Program-made: the position numbers and the translations under genes
Notes under the pieces: generated by a model
The model's database searches: none
What the model was told of the DNA's origin: nothing
What the model saw: only the letters and a program-made list of their open reading frames with translations
NCBI RefSeq assembly: GCF_023078275.1
Contig: NC_062971.1
Location: 3,906,001 to 3,970,000, forward strand
From: Leguminivora glycinivorella
Lineage: Eukaryota; Arthropoda; Insecta; Lepidoptera; Tortricidae
Length of the DNA stretch: 64,000 bases
Direction of reading: 5' to 3'
In this document: in pieces, positions 18,262-28,081 of the stretch
Position numbering within the stretch: the first letter of the stretch is position 1
How the letters are laid out: every line of letters starts with the position of its first letter

Positions 18262-21200
18262 ATGCCCTACGCTCCGACATACATACAGGCAAATCCAGAC
18301 TAACTGGTTATACGTTAATATCATTTTATAGTAGGAATTATTTAGCGCTAATGGATACCGGAGCCGAGGCTTCATGCATAAGTTTATCAATAATTAATAA
18401 ATTAAACTTAAAATATAATAACGAAAGTAATACATTATTAACATTAGTAAATAACGCGCTCCTTCAACCATTAGGAACTATAAGGCTAAATATCGTTTTT
18501 GGAAGCGCAGTTTTTACATATACATTTCAGGTATTGAACTTACCACGTGACCAGTTCATTTTGGGTACTGACTTCGCAGAAGATTACAAGGCAGATATTA
18601 ATTACGAAACGGGACAAGCAATATTACTAAATAAGTTTGCTTCACCACTATTACGCCGTCAAGAAATCGAAATATGGCTTTCTCAAACAAATAACGAATC
18701 GCCAACAAAGAATACTTCAGTAAACGCTGTCATCATCCAGAAATCAGGGGACATACCCATAATCAAGGATGGCGATCTTCAATTAAACCAACACAGAGAA
18801 TTATTTAGTATTACGGAAGACATCAACTCCATAAAGGTAAATGAAAATTTAACACATACCCAAATCCAACAACTCAAGAGCTTGCTACACAATTATGAAG
18901 ATAGATTTGCTTACTGTGCATCAAATCTAGGAGCCTACAATGGTTATTTAATCGACATTGAGACTACAGATGAAATCCCGGTCCACAGACCACCTTACAG
19001 GACTTCAGCGAAACAAAGAGAATTAATTGAAGAACAAGTGCAAGAAATGTTAAAAAATGACATTATTGAACGATCACAAAGTCCGTATTCTTCACCAGTC
19101 GTGATTGTAGAAAAATCGGATGGAAAACCACGTTTTTGCATCGATTTCAGGGCGTTAAATAAGAAAATAAAAGCCGATGCTTACCCAATACCAAAGATCG
19201 AGGAACTACTTGCATGCCTAGAAGGAGCAAGATATTTCGCAGAATTAGACCTCAATTCTGGTTATTGGCAATTAAGACTTGGAAAAGGAAAAGAAAAAAC
19301 AAGTTTTATTACTCAGTCAGGGTTATATTCCTTCAAAACTCTTCCTTTCGGCCTGAAGACGTCGCAGGCGGTATTTCAGCGAGCTATGGATACAGTACTA
19401 GCAGAGCTAAAATACAAATCAGTACTGGTTTATGTAGACAACATAATAGTGTATGCAAAAACCTTCAAAGAATTCCTATTGGCCTTAGAACAAGTGCTAA
19501 GGAAGTTTCAAAAGGCAAATCTTACACTGAAGCCAACAAAATGCAAGATCGGCTATACGAAATTAACAATCCTCGGACATACTGTATCTGCACAAGGAAT
19601 TGAACCGGTAGAGGAAAGGGTCAAAGCAATGCGAGAAGCAAAACCACCAAGAAACTTGAAAGAACTGAGATCGACATTGGGACTGTTTTCATACTATAGG
19701 AAATTTATATCAGGATTTGCCCAAGTGACGTTACCACTTACGGAACTAACAAAGAAAAACAAAAAGTTTGTATGGACAGCCGAGGCACAAACTGCGTTCG
19801 AAGAAATGAAGAAAAGAATATGTCAAGCTCCTATATTAAGTTATTTTTCATCAGACGACGACATAATTACCAGACTATATGTTGATGCATCAGATCAAGC
19901 ATTAGGATGCTGCCTCATGCAAGGAACATCTCAACTAAGACCAGTAGCATTTGCATCAAGAAAGCTTAGTGAAGCAGAGAAACGATATGCCATTACTGAA
20001 AAAGAATGCCTCGGCTTAATATGGGCAATAACATACTTTAAACAATATTTATGGGGCTTAGAGTTTGAAGTGGTAACAGACCACAAAGCATTGGTATGGC
20101 TTCGCACCCGCAGAGACATGAATGGACGTTTAGCAAGATGGGCATTAGCTATACAACCATGGAACTTCAAAATTGTATATTGCAAGGGCAAAGATAATAT
20201 TCATGCAGATTTCCTTAGTCGGAATCCACTTTATGATGACACGCAGGAAAAGCCCACAGAGCAACCAGACGGCTTGTGCCTATATAGTTTTCGAAAAAGC
20301 GACATAGAACAAAAACAACAAGAAGATATGTTTTGTAAAAATATTTTAAAGAAAATGAACGGTGAAAGACATTACAAGACCTATCATGTAAAAAATGGAT
20401 TATTATGTAAGAAAACATGGGTCGACAACACTCTACGTGATGTTGTAGTACTACCTGAGAATTTATTTTCAGATTGTATGCAGGAGTTGCATGACAACGC
20501 ATGGGGCGGTGCACATTTTGGCTTATTCAAAACACTGAAGAAATTCAAACTACGCTACTACATTGAAAACGCGGAGAAGAAAATAGACAACTATATTAAA
20601 TCATGCATAAAATGCCAAGAGAAAAATATGAAACATACAAAAGCTCCACTCGTGAATGTGAAGGTGAATAATTTTGGCCACCAGGTGGCATTAGATATAT
20701 TAGGCCCATTCTGCAAATCCAATGAAGGCCATCGTTATGTAATTGGAGCAATAGAATACCTCAGTAAATATGCAATATGCAAAGCCGTTCCTAGAGTAAC
20801 AGCTGATGTTATATCCCAGTTCCTTATTGAATACATTTTCTGCAATCTAGGCGGAGTTAAATCTATTCTTACAGATCAAGGCTCGGTGTTTACATCAAAG
20901 GTAGTGCAAAGAACAGTAGAAGATTATGGTGCTAAGCTTCGCCATACGACTGCATTTAATCCAAAAGCGAATGGGTTAATTGAGAGGCTTTTTAAGACTC
21001 TGAATATATCTTTGTCAAAATATGTCCAAGACAATCAAAAGGATTGGTCAGTGTATCTGCCAAAAATCATATTTTCTTACAATGCTTCGGTACAATCATC
21101 GACAGGACTGTCACCGTATAACATAGTTTATGGCAGAGAACCATGCTTAAGCATGGATATGGAGCTCAATATTAAGGAGGGAGAAACTCATACCTTAGAA

Positions 21201-21524
21201 GACAAAGCGAACCATATAAAAGACTTACAGAAGTTGGCAGCGGCAAGAATCGCTAAAGTTCAAGCGAAGCAAAAGATATACTACGATAAAAAAACTAAAT
21301 TTACGCAATTTGCCCAAAATGACCTGGTTATGGTATTAAAACCTAGACGTATAACAGGACGAAGTCTTAAACTTTGTAGACTGTACAAAGGCCCTTATAG
21401 AATAATCCAAAAGCTAACTGAAGTTAACTATATCATTCAGCGTCTATCGTCAAAAGGAAAGGCTAGAAAAGAAATTGTACATATAGATAAACTTAAGAAA
21501 TTCTATCCTAGGTCCATAGGTTAG
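18258..21524 (+). CDS. Pol of the Ty3/Gypsy element (PR-RT-RH-IN)
   Basis: This is a 1088-codon frame counted from TTG 18258. It has no in-frame AUG at its head and is probably reached by -1 frameshift from gag; the open frame begins at 18090. The protease motif ALMDTGAEAS sits at residues 31-40. RT has PYSSPVVIVEKSDGKPRFC, Asp 331 in AELDLNSGYW, and YVDNIIVYA, where residue 395 is Asn (AAC, 19440-19442) instead of the catalytic Asp. RNase H begins LYVDASDQALG (Asp 543) and keeps TEKECLG and VTDHKAL. Integrase has an HHCC-type finger ending CIKCQ and a D813-D873-E909 triad (spacing DD35E), and a C-terminal GPYRII module. All domains are full length; only the RT active site looks disabled. Confidence 0.92.
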   Translation: MNALRSDIHTGKSRLTGYTLISFYSRNYLALMDTGAEASCISLSIINKLNLKYNNESNTLLTLVNNALLQPLGTIRLNIVFGSAVFTYTFQVLNLPRDQFILGTDFAEDYKADINYETGQAILLNKFASPLLRRQEIEIWLSQTNNESPTKNTSVNAVIIQKSGDIPIIKDGDLQLNQHRELFSITEDINSIKVNENLTHTQIQQLKSLLHNYEDRFAYCASNLGAYNGYLIDIETTDEIPVHRPPYRTSAKQRELIEEQVQEMLKNDIIERSQSPYSSPVVIVEKSDGKPRFCIDFRALNKKIKADAYPIPKIEELLACLEGARYFAELDLNSGYWQLRLGKGKEKTSFITQSGLYSFKTLPFGLKTSQAVFQRAMDTVLAELKYKSVLVYVDNIIVYAKTFKEFLLALEQVLRKFQKANLTLKPTKCKIGYTKLTILGHTVSAQGIEPVEERVKAMREAKPPRNLKELRSTLGLFSYYRKFISGFAQVTLPLTELTKKNKKFVWTAEAQTAFEEMKKRICQAPILSYFSSDDDIITRLYVDASDQALGCCLMQGTSQLRPVAFASRKLSEAEKRYAITEKECLGLIWAITYFKQYLWGLEFEVVTDHKALVWLRTRRDMNGRLARWALAIQPWNFKIVYCKGKDNIHADFLSRNPLYDDTQEKPTEQPDGLCLYSFRKSDIEQKQQEDMFCKNILKKMNGERHYKTYHVKNGLLCKKTWVDNTLRDVVVLPENLFSDCMQELHDNAWGGAHFGLFKTLKKFKLRYYIENAEKKIDNYIKSCIKCQEKNMKHTKAPLVNVKVNNFGHQVALDILGPFCKSNEGHRYVIGAIEYLSKYAICKAVPRVTADVISQFLIEYIFCNLGGVKSILTDQGSVFTSKVVQRTVEDYGAKLRHTTAFNPKANGLIERLFKTLNISLSKYVQDNQKDWSVYLPKIIFSYNASVQSSTGLSPYNIVYGREPCLSMDMELNIKEGETHTLEDKANHIKDLQKLAAARIAKVQAKQKIYYDKKTKFTQFAQNDLVMVLKPRRITGRSLKLCRLYKGPYRIIQKLTEVNYIIQRLSSKGKARKEIVHIDKLKKFYPRSIG
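19440..19442 (+). other. RT active-site substitution (YVDN)
   Basis: The codon is AAC where Gypsy RTs carry a GAT/GAC Asp (YVDD). A single G-to-A change explains it. The second Asp of this box binds catalytic metal in reverse transcriptases, so Asn should severely reduce polymerisation. Confidence 0.8.
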
Positions 21525-22707
21525 GTTTAGGTTATAGGTCATTAGTAATCCATCGTAAGTTAATTTTAGTCTTTTCAACCGCATACATTGAATTAGAAAT
21601 AAAAAAATAATAAGCTAAAATAATAAAGTAAAATAACAATTGACAGAAAATTTGCAATTGCATATGGTGTTGAAAAGGTTAATTTTGTACATAGTAGCCA
21701 ATGCTCAGAGTGCATTTTGAATAGTGGAGTGCAGTACATGGTTTGGGAAATTTATTTATTAATTTATTATACAATTATTGATAACTGATTGCTCAAATTT
21801 ATTCCATAATGTTTTCCTATAGCTACCAATAAGGTTAAGTTATATAAAAACATGTAGACTGTGGAATAAAACACACCCCAAACTGTAAATATTTAATAGA
21901 TATAATTGTTTAAAGTTATAGAGTAATACGTCACAACACCCTTATAATTTCCTGACTACAAAGAACAATGTTCATACACATTTCTTTTACATGTATCAAG
22001 ACAAGGCCGACTAGATGACCAGTTGATCCAGCTGTTCACGGTGTGGCGAGATGGCTGGCGGTCATATGCAACCCCCACTTCGTCGTCATCACCAACGTGC
22101 AGCGCACTGCAGCTGCAGCAATCTTCATGAGCCGTTCGGGCTCCACTTCACTTCGCAACCGGCGCGGCGGGAAGATTGGCGGCCATGAGAAGCCCCCACT
22201 TCAACGCCACCGCCAACAAGAATCGGCATCTTCAAAATTTATTATGTTTTTTCATGTGAAATAAACGTTTTGCCTTGTTTTTTTACTTGAAGTTAGGTGA
22301 ATTTGCTAACAGCTGTCATGTCAATGTCATCTAGTCATGGCCACAGACAATTAGCTGTCAGAAAGTTCAAAATAAAAGGGTTTAGTCGATGGGCAGGGGT
22401 TAGGTTTTTGCCATTGGTTTTCCTAACCATAGTCCATATCTGACTAATTTGCGAGGACCTTGGCTATAGTCCAACTATCCAAATTATGGCGGTCTCAACC
22501 GTGGACTAGGCAACCACGCAAAGAGCGTTAGATGTTGGCTACCTTGAATGAGGCTGTCACTATTGGGTGTTAGGAGATTTTTTTTTTTTTTTTGTGTGTG
22601 TAGGGGGGCCTGGCTTAGGTAGGGCCAACCGGTAGTTAGGGTAGAATAGGATAGGATAGGGTGTAGTATTGTGAACAATGGCTGCTTCTAACATAAGGGG
22701 AGGGATA
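21525..22707 (+). other. Non-coding 3' interior of the Gypsy element
   Basis: 1.18 kb between pol and the 3' LTR. The longest frame (22043-22264, 73 codons) has no signal peptide, transmembrane segment or other Env hallmark. A 15-base T run near 22580 and a GGATA-rich patch at about 22645-22665 are present. It ends with the polypurine tract. Confidence 0.65.
22695..22705 (+). other. Polypurine tract
   Basis: AAGGGGAGGGA stands 2 bp before the 3' LTR, where the plus-strand primer is made. Confidence 0.75.
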
Positions 22708-22954
22708 TGTAAGAGGTTTCGCATTCAGAATGAAACCTTTTACAGCAGTCATGGTCGCTGACTGGCAGTCCCTGATTTAAAATTGGAACAGTATAAGAAC
22801 GTCAAGGAAAACAGACACTTCAATGGGGCATTCATATAGAAGCAGCGATTGAGAGTGAACGGTTGTACTTAGCTCCTAAAATATAAAAAAATATTGATTC
22901 AAAGCGTTGTTTAAATGTTTGGATGCTCTCCACTGATAGGCCGACTCTCTTACA
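22708..22954 (+). repeat. 3' LTR of Ty3/Gypsy element
   Basis: Identical to 16870-17116 and followed by the GTAC duplication. Confidence 0.93.
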
Positions 22955-22958
22955 GTAC

Positions 22959-24244
22959 TCGAGCTTTCGTTGTAGGGTTGTGTCTGTCAGCTTTACAAAT
23001 ACAAAGATTGCAATAAAAAACCAGTGATCCTTAATTCTATAGTTTTTATTTTAGAATGGAGATCTATCATCAATATCGCTTCGTGTGTGTACTTTACTGA
23101 TGCAACGAAATCAATTATTATAAAAACACTCTAGATAAGTCGTGGTCGCTTCATACGGTGTAGAAGTCTGGCTAATTGCTGAGCTAAATATTAACCTAAG
23201 ACTAAGCAGTAAATGTTAATTTGCCATTGATTTTTTTAACATATGTAGTAATTACGTAATGTTATGGAACATAAGTATTACATTCGAGAAAAGGGGATAA
23301 AAACGTTCGAGGCTTAAATGGGATCCCTATCCCCCTCAGCAAAAGAATAACGTCTCGGCACGCTAATTAAGTGAGAACTTGACTTACTTAAAGCTACTGT
23401 AATCGCGATACAAATGGCAATATTTTCTTTGACGTCTGTCACCCTTTCACAGTACGTATCATCGCCAGATTATTTTATTTTCTTTCACGTTTCAACCCTA
23501 GAAGGGTGGCTAATCGTAACGCTTTGTCGAAAGAGCTGGTCCGACCGTAGCTTATTCTTGTTTATCCACCAAGTCCCAGTACTTACGACACTTCGGGAAC
23601 TTACTATTTACCTCCAACTTGCCTCCTAAAATCTGGAAAAAGTAGGGTGATAATAATAGCCTTTGAAAGGAAAGAGAAGTTAGGTCCGAGTGGACAAACT
23701 TGACTTTGCGAATTTGTGAGCTTGGGCAGCCAGCAACATTGGATTTTCAGATTGATTTTTTATATTCATATTTTAAGAATGGAATATCTACACAAGGTGT
23801 AAAATGAGGGAACCGAAAGATTTTAACTACGCATTTCTAAAGGCCAAATAAAGATAAAATGTTAATATGACGTCAAGGAAATTTCGCAAAAAAAACAATT
23901 TTTTTTTTATAAATTAGCAGTTAAGTTCATATATGTTTCTTAAAAATAAACAGAATATTTTTTAAGTGATAAAAATTTACATTTTTTTATAAAAAAAATA
24001 CTTTTTTGCTATGAGTTACTAGTTATTTTTTACATCTATCAACAATGATAGTTTAAGATTATATCTGATAACGGCATCATCGCCATCAAAATAGCGTTTT
24101 GTTCTAAGTAATGGTTATTTTTTAAATGCATGTAACTCTGAAAGTAGGCGAAATCCAGAAAGGTTTATATGACATTTTACACTTCTAATGTGATGAGGAA
24201 TACGCTGTTAAAATTATTTGGTTTCCTTATGTTATATCGTGTAA
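22959..24244. other. Mostly unassigned DNA
   Basis: A 71-codon plus-strand frame at 23414-23629 has no known motif. A possible minus-strand exon (23587-23632) is listed separately. The rest is AT-rich with A/T homopolymers at 23890-24000. Confidence 0.4.
23587..23632 (-). CDS. Weak candidate internal exon
   Basis: On the minus strand CCCTACTTTTTCCAG (acceptor at 23633-23634) precedes 46 nt that end at GTAAGT (donor complement ACTTAC at 23581-23586). Of three frames only the first is open: ILGGKLEVNSKFPKC plus one base. It would join in phase to the 84-nt candidate at 27203-27286. Such a short segment can easily arise by chance, and I do not recognise the peptide. Confidence 0.15.
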
Positions 24245-24365
24245 TATGATCAGAGAACGATCTCACACCTGAGGAATTGAGAATTCCGATGACCGGAAAG
24301 AGTGGAGAAGATCGTGTCAGAAAGCGGACCATGGTATTAGACTGAGAAAAAGCTAAGTTGAAGAG
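24245..24365 (+). pseudogene. LINE pol C-terminal relic
   Basis: ENDLTPEEL, then after a frameshift KEWRR and KAD-like residues, match the ADM.ENNLTP...KWRR...RKA tail seen at 15740-15820. It is highly decayed and 5'-truncated. Confidence 0.45.
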
Positions 24366-24595
24366 TAAACATAATTCCTAAATAGCTATTTCCCAGCGAA
24401 ACTGTTACGAGAGGTTTTTTTATTAACATGTTCTGTTATTTTATTAACAGTAAGCAAAGTGTTTAATTATGTTAAAGTCCTGAGATGTTTTTCATGAGCC
24501 ATAGGTGTGTAGGCGATTAGTAAAAAGCCCTAGGTTCGTAAAAAAAAATCTAAAAGTCCCAAGAAAGTACCATTTTTTGAACAACTGTATTAATT

Positions 24596-24774
24596 AAAAT
24601 TTTGAAAAAACTCCCGACCGTGACATAGTAGACCGATTTTCATGAAACATGGCTAAGAACACTCCCGACTAACTCAGCTTTCAGACAAAAAAAACAGATA
24701 TACACACAGACAGACAGACGGACAGACACGTCAAACTTATAACACCCCGTCGTTTTTGCGTCGGGGGTTAAAAA
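24596..24774 (+). repeat. CCCGAC...GTCGGGGG dispersed repeat, copy 1
   Basis: It starts TTTTGAAAAAACTCCCGACC and ends CGTTTTTGCGTCGGGGG TTAA. It contains CATGAAACATGGCTAAGAAC and a CAGACAGACGGACAGACA stretch. This copy lacks the middle GTTCATCCGTTCGGGAGC part that other copies have. Confidence 0.75.
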
Positions 24775-24994
24775 GATCATTAAGCCTGTAATCACAGACA
24801 TTTACTCGTAAGAATTCTCTTTACCAGCGCGTTTAAATCACTCTCGGCCGGCAATACCCTGTTTCCCGTCCTTGGCAGAAATGTATTATTAAATGAGGTA
24901 TTCAAGATTATCTGCACGAAGGTCTACGCTACGCCATTTGTCAACTGGCTTTATATGAAAAACACTCTTTACATACAGAAACCATATGTAACTA

Positions 24995-25243
24995 CACTGA
25001 GAGAAATTTGCGTTGTGAATTTAACAAGTTCGACTTGTTGCGGTTTATCCGTTTGAATCAGCCAAACGTATGTTTAAAACAATATGTGTCAGGTTGTTTT
25101 TATAAAATCGACTTGTTGATTCAAATATATTGCCGATTCAAATGACAAGTAGCTTGTTGTTTGAACCAAAGAGCACGTAGGCGCTATTTTAACCAAAAAA
25201 CTTGTTGAACGAACATGAAAACTGGTTGTATTTTTTCTCAGTG
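24995..25243. mobile_element. TA-flanked MITE, CACTGAGA family, copy 1
   Basis: A 249-bp element has inverted ends CACTGAGAGAAA / TTTCTCAGTG. TA flanks it at 24993-24994 and 25244-25245, which fits Tc1/mariner insertion. The body has palindromic AACAAGTTCGACTTGTTG-like stretches and no coding capacity. An inverted second copy (35884-36126) interrupts a LINE stop codon. Confidence 0.8.
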
Positions 25244-25250
25244 TAGGTAC

Positions 25251-25486
25251 TAACTTTTGCCCGAGGAGGCTTCGCTCGCATTACATTCAAAAATTGCGGA
25301 ATGCTCCATACAAACTCTCACTGCACCCCCCCCCCCCCCCCATTTTAGGGAAGTAGGTGGTTAGAAAGAGACAAAAAGTAGACTATGTCACTCTCCATCT
25401 ATTCGTCGCTCCGTTTTTCCGTGAAAGACGAACAAAGAAACAGACACACACACTTTCCCATTTATATATTATTAGCAAGCATGGAT
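25251..25486 (+). repeat. GCTTCGCTCG dispersed repeat, copy 1
   Basis: The ends TTTGCCCGAGGAGGCTTCGC and CACACACACTTTCCCATTTA match (in the other orientation) 32133-32316. The middle includes GAAAGAGACAAAAAGTAGAC and TCGTCGCTCCGTTTT. It is interrupted near 25300-25360 by a segment with a 16-base C run. Confidence 0.6.
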
Positions 25487-25832
25487 GTTCCTCCGAAATG
25501 AATATAAATGATCTCTACCGTTCAACGAATATTTATGAGGTAATTCACTAAAACCTAGCATGTAAACCTTTTTACCTAGCTAATAAAATTAAGTAAAATT
25601 ACATTTTACTTGCCATTAACTAAAGTAATATTACTAAAGTAACATTTGACATTGTGTTGAAGTCGCTTTGGATTTCGTTACTTTCGCCGTTATCAGCTAA
25701 AAGCTTTCTAAATGCTTTTTAAAGCATTTTCTTTGAATTTAAACTAATTGTCTTTGTCTATAACTATATGTATTTTATTGAATATATTATACCTGAGTAC
25801 GCGAGTGAAAGTTTTTTTAGATTGGTTATACA
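25487..25832. other. No recognisable feature
   Basis: AT-rich DNA without open frames or repeat ends that I can name. Confidence 0.4.
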
Positions 25833-26320
25833 CAGGGTGTAATAAAAAGAACGGTTCACTTTGTATAGTGACTTTTGGGGTCATAAAAATTTTGGCTGTT
25901 CCATAGAAATGAGCAGAAACGGAACATTCGAAATGTAGGTATTTAACAGACAAAATATTTTCAAAATTTAAATACACTATGCATAGTTAGACTAAATACA
26001 CGCTATGGAAAGGACCGGATGGCAAAAGACGACAAGGCAAACCCAATGCCAAATAGTCAGATGAACTACGGGAAACAGATCGATTCAAGACAGGAATAGA
26101 TGGCAAGAGCTGACCCGTACCCGCTGAGAGCGTACCCGAAATTAACCAAATATTTAGGCTATAGAAAAAAAAAACTAAACAAATACATAATAGTACCTAA
26201 CTTATAACTTTTTTTTGTTCATTTTTAAGTATTTTTTGTATCGCTTTGGTTATGGAATAAATGGGCTTTTTATTTATTTATTATGCATAGTTGGAACGGT
26301 TCTTTTTATTTTACCGCGGA
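25833..26320. mobile_element. TIR element split by a LINE
   Basis: GGTGTAATAAAAAGAACGG (about 25836) and its imperfect complement at about 26294-26317 form inverted ends. Removing the LINE insert 25989-26281 leaves a body of about 195 bp. Superfamily and exact ends are not resolved. Confidence 0.5.
25989..26281 (+). pseudogene. 5'-truncated LINE tail with target duplication
   Basis: The 11-mer TATGCATAGTT stands at 25978-25988 and again at 26282-26292, so 293 bp are a precise insertion. Decayed coding sequence (GKRRQGKPNAK, SDELRET, then WQELTRTR in another frame) is the C-terminal end of a LINE polymerase. It ends with GAATAAATGGGCTTTTTATT, a typical 3' tail. Confidence 0.68.
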
Positions 26321-26996
26321 TATAGGGTAGGGTAATACAAATAATCTGCATCACCTATACTATAGCTGTTTAAAACGATATTACTTAATTGCTGACCAAC
26401 TGCGTTCCGAATGTTTTTCTAGTGTTTTGTTTTGACACCAATGAATCGGCACCATTCGTAGGTTCTTGTCATATCCTTACGAATAAATATTTATATTTGT
26501 CTGGCATGTCTGTTTATGAATTTCCAAAAAATCTTTCTTATAAGTTGTGTATGTAAATGTTGTTTTGTATGTGTCCAACATTGAAAGTGCAAGTTGCTCC
26601 GACACGAGTCATTAAACCTTAGGTTTGTATAACTAATAACCTTTCTAATGCAAGTGGACCCCTCGAGAACAAATGAGTAATGTTTCCGCGGTCGTGACTT
26701 GCACCTCCGCAGAGTACAACAGCGTGGCCTCTGCGTTTTATAAACGACAGAAACACAGAGTAAAGCGGTTTTTATACACTATTGCTCCGGTTACGTGTAC
26801 ACGGTGAAAGATGGATAGTGTAACCAGCATCATGTATGTACCTACTAGTATACCTATCTATGTCCTCCCAGTATAAAAGTAACAATGCGTATATGTATGT
26901 ATGAATATTATATATTTATAATGCAAGTTTTCTATCTGTATAAATGCATACATTTTGCAGTCGTTATCCGTCGCCGGACTAAAAGTGAAAAACGGC
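26321..26996. other. Unassigned; coding-like patch at 26648-26804
   Basis: Both strands are open for 50 codons or more around 26648-26804 and this patch is GC-richer than its flanks. On the minus strand a pyrimidine-containing stretch ending in AACGCAG precedes AGGCCACGCTG. I recognise no protein in any frame, so no gene is called. Confidence 0.3.
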
Positions 26997-26999
26997 TAA

Positions 27000-27117
27000 C
27001 GCCGTGGCTTGCGTGGGCGACGGCGATGCGAAGCATACGAAATCAAACCTTATCGATATGGAAGTATGAGACGCGACGGCGACGGTCGCGCGACCGTCGC
27101 CCACGCAAGACACGGCG
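27000..27117. mobile_element. PIF/Harbinger-type MITE, CGCCGTG family
   Basis: A 118-bp GC-rich element has inverted ends CGCCGTGGCTTGCGTGGGCG / complement with one mismatch in about 24 bp. It is flanked by TAA at 26997-26999 and 27118-27120. It is non-coding and would fold into a stable hairpin. Confidence 0.75.
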
Positions 27118-27202
27118 TAACAAAGTGTGGAGCGAAAGATGCCATATATGTGTCTTTAGGTACCTATTTATATGCTTGACTCACAAGCGTATATAGAGTT
27201 AC

Positions 27203-27286
27203 CTGTACAAGCGTTGAAGCAACATCATCTGTCAGGGATGTGGTGACCATAAAAGATGTTTGCCAGTCTGTTCTCGAGGACATATC
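27203..27286 (-). CDS. Candidate internal exon of an unknown host gene
   Basis: On the minus strand an ACTAAC branch-point-like motif (complement near 27317-27325), a 12-base T tract and CTCAG (AG complement at 27287-27288) precede 84 nt that end in CAG followed by GTAACT (donor complement at 27197-27202). Of the three frames only the in-phase one is open, for exactly 28 codons: DMSSRTDWQTSFMVTTSL, then TDDVASTLVQ. No TE motif is present. Signal order and spacing fit an intron-exon-intron unit, but I do not recognise the protein and no partner exon is certain. Confidence 0.35.
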
Positions 27287-27289
27287 CTG

Positions 27290-27852
27290 AGCGACGTAAA
27301 AATTGAAAAAAAAAAAACGTTAGTCTGAAACTGTCTCTTCGTTATAAAAATGTTAACATAAACTACATTTATTCACGTTCGAATTCTGGCGGTTTTATAC
27401 CTCTGGTGAATTAACTGTCGATTAATACTCTGTAAAACGTCAGTTTTGCTGTATCATCCCGTGGGACCGTTTACAGGTAATTTATGGCTGATAGCCTTAA
27501 CAACCATCCGTTATTGTTGTGTGCAATGTTTTGCTTCTCGTGTAAATTGTACTAAATAATAAAATATAATAAACTACTTCGATATTATCCATCTTAAAGA
27601 TGTTCATCTTCAAACTTTGAAGTCAATAATGTTTTGATTTTCCTATCTTCTCTTATTGCTCATATAAATTTGCTTATAGTAAGTTATACTCATAAACATT
27701 GGTGATAGACGAAAAGACATAATAAGTATAGACGCTTAACCTATTTTATGCTCCTGTCCAAAATTTGTCATTTATACATGTTAATTTTTTTTTAAATTAA
27801 GCATGCAGGTTTCCTGCTAAGCATTCCAATGGTTAATAATAAACTATATTGG
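27290..27852. other. No recognisable feature
   Basis: AT-rich DNA. Apart from the intron-like T tract next to the candidate exon, I see no gene or repeat. Confidence 0.4.
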
Positions 27853-27982
27853 CAATAACACTATTCAATATAAATATTCTAGAAATGTGAAATATTGACC
27901 TCATTCAACGTTTGCCTCAATAACACTATTCAATATAAATATTCTAGAAATGTGAAATATTTACCTCATAGAACGTTTGTTT
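27853..27982 (+). repeat. 65-bp tandem duplication
   Basis: CAATAACACTATTCAATATA and the following 45 bases are repeated at 27918-27982 with about five differences. Both copies contain AATATTCTAGAAATGTGAAA. Confidence 0.85.
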
Positions 27983-28081
27983 TAGTTATTTATTTTGTTT
28001 ATGTTTAACATATCTAAAATGTTATAAAGCAGAAACATTAGTCATTGAAAGCTGAAGTAATAGCTCTGAAACAAATTATTC

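Larger units (their letters stand above)
16870..22954 (+). mobile_element. Full-length Ty3/Gypsy LTR retrotransposon
   Basis: Identical 247-bp LTRs (16870-17116 and 22708-22954; TGTAAGAG...CTCTTACA, so the LTR ends are themselves an 8-bp inverted repeat) enclose gag and pol. A 4-bp target duplication, GTAC, stands at 16866-16869 and 22955-22958. The domain order protease-RT-RNase H-integrase with a GPY-type C-terminus identifies Ty3/Gypsy. There is no env frame in the 1.2 kb after pol. Despite zero LTR divergence the RT active site is altered (YVDN), so autonomous retrotransposition is doubtful. Confidence 0.95.

Noticed and set aside
21515..21540. Insect TTAGG telomeric repeat
   Set aside because: Only two or three imperfect TTAGG-like units at the pol stop codon; no array.
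22043..22264. Env-like ORF of the Gypsy element
   Set aside because: Only 73 codons, with no signal peptide, cleavage site, or transmembrane segment; the region is otherwise closed in all frames.
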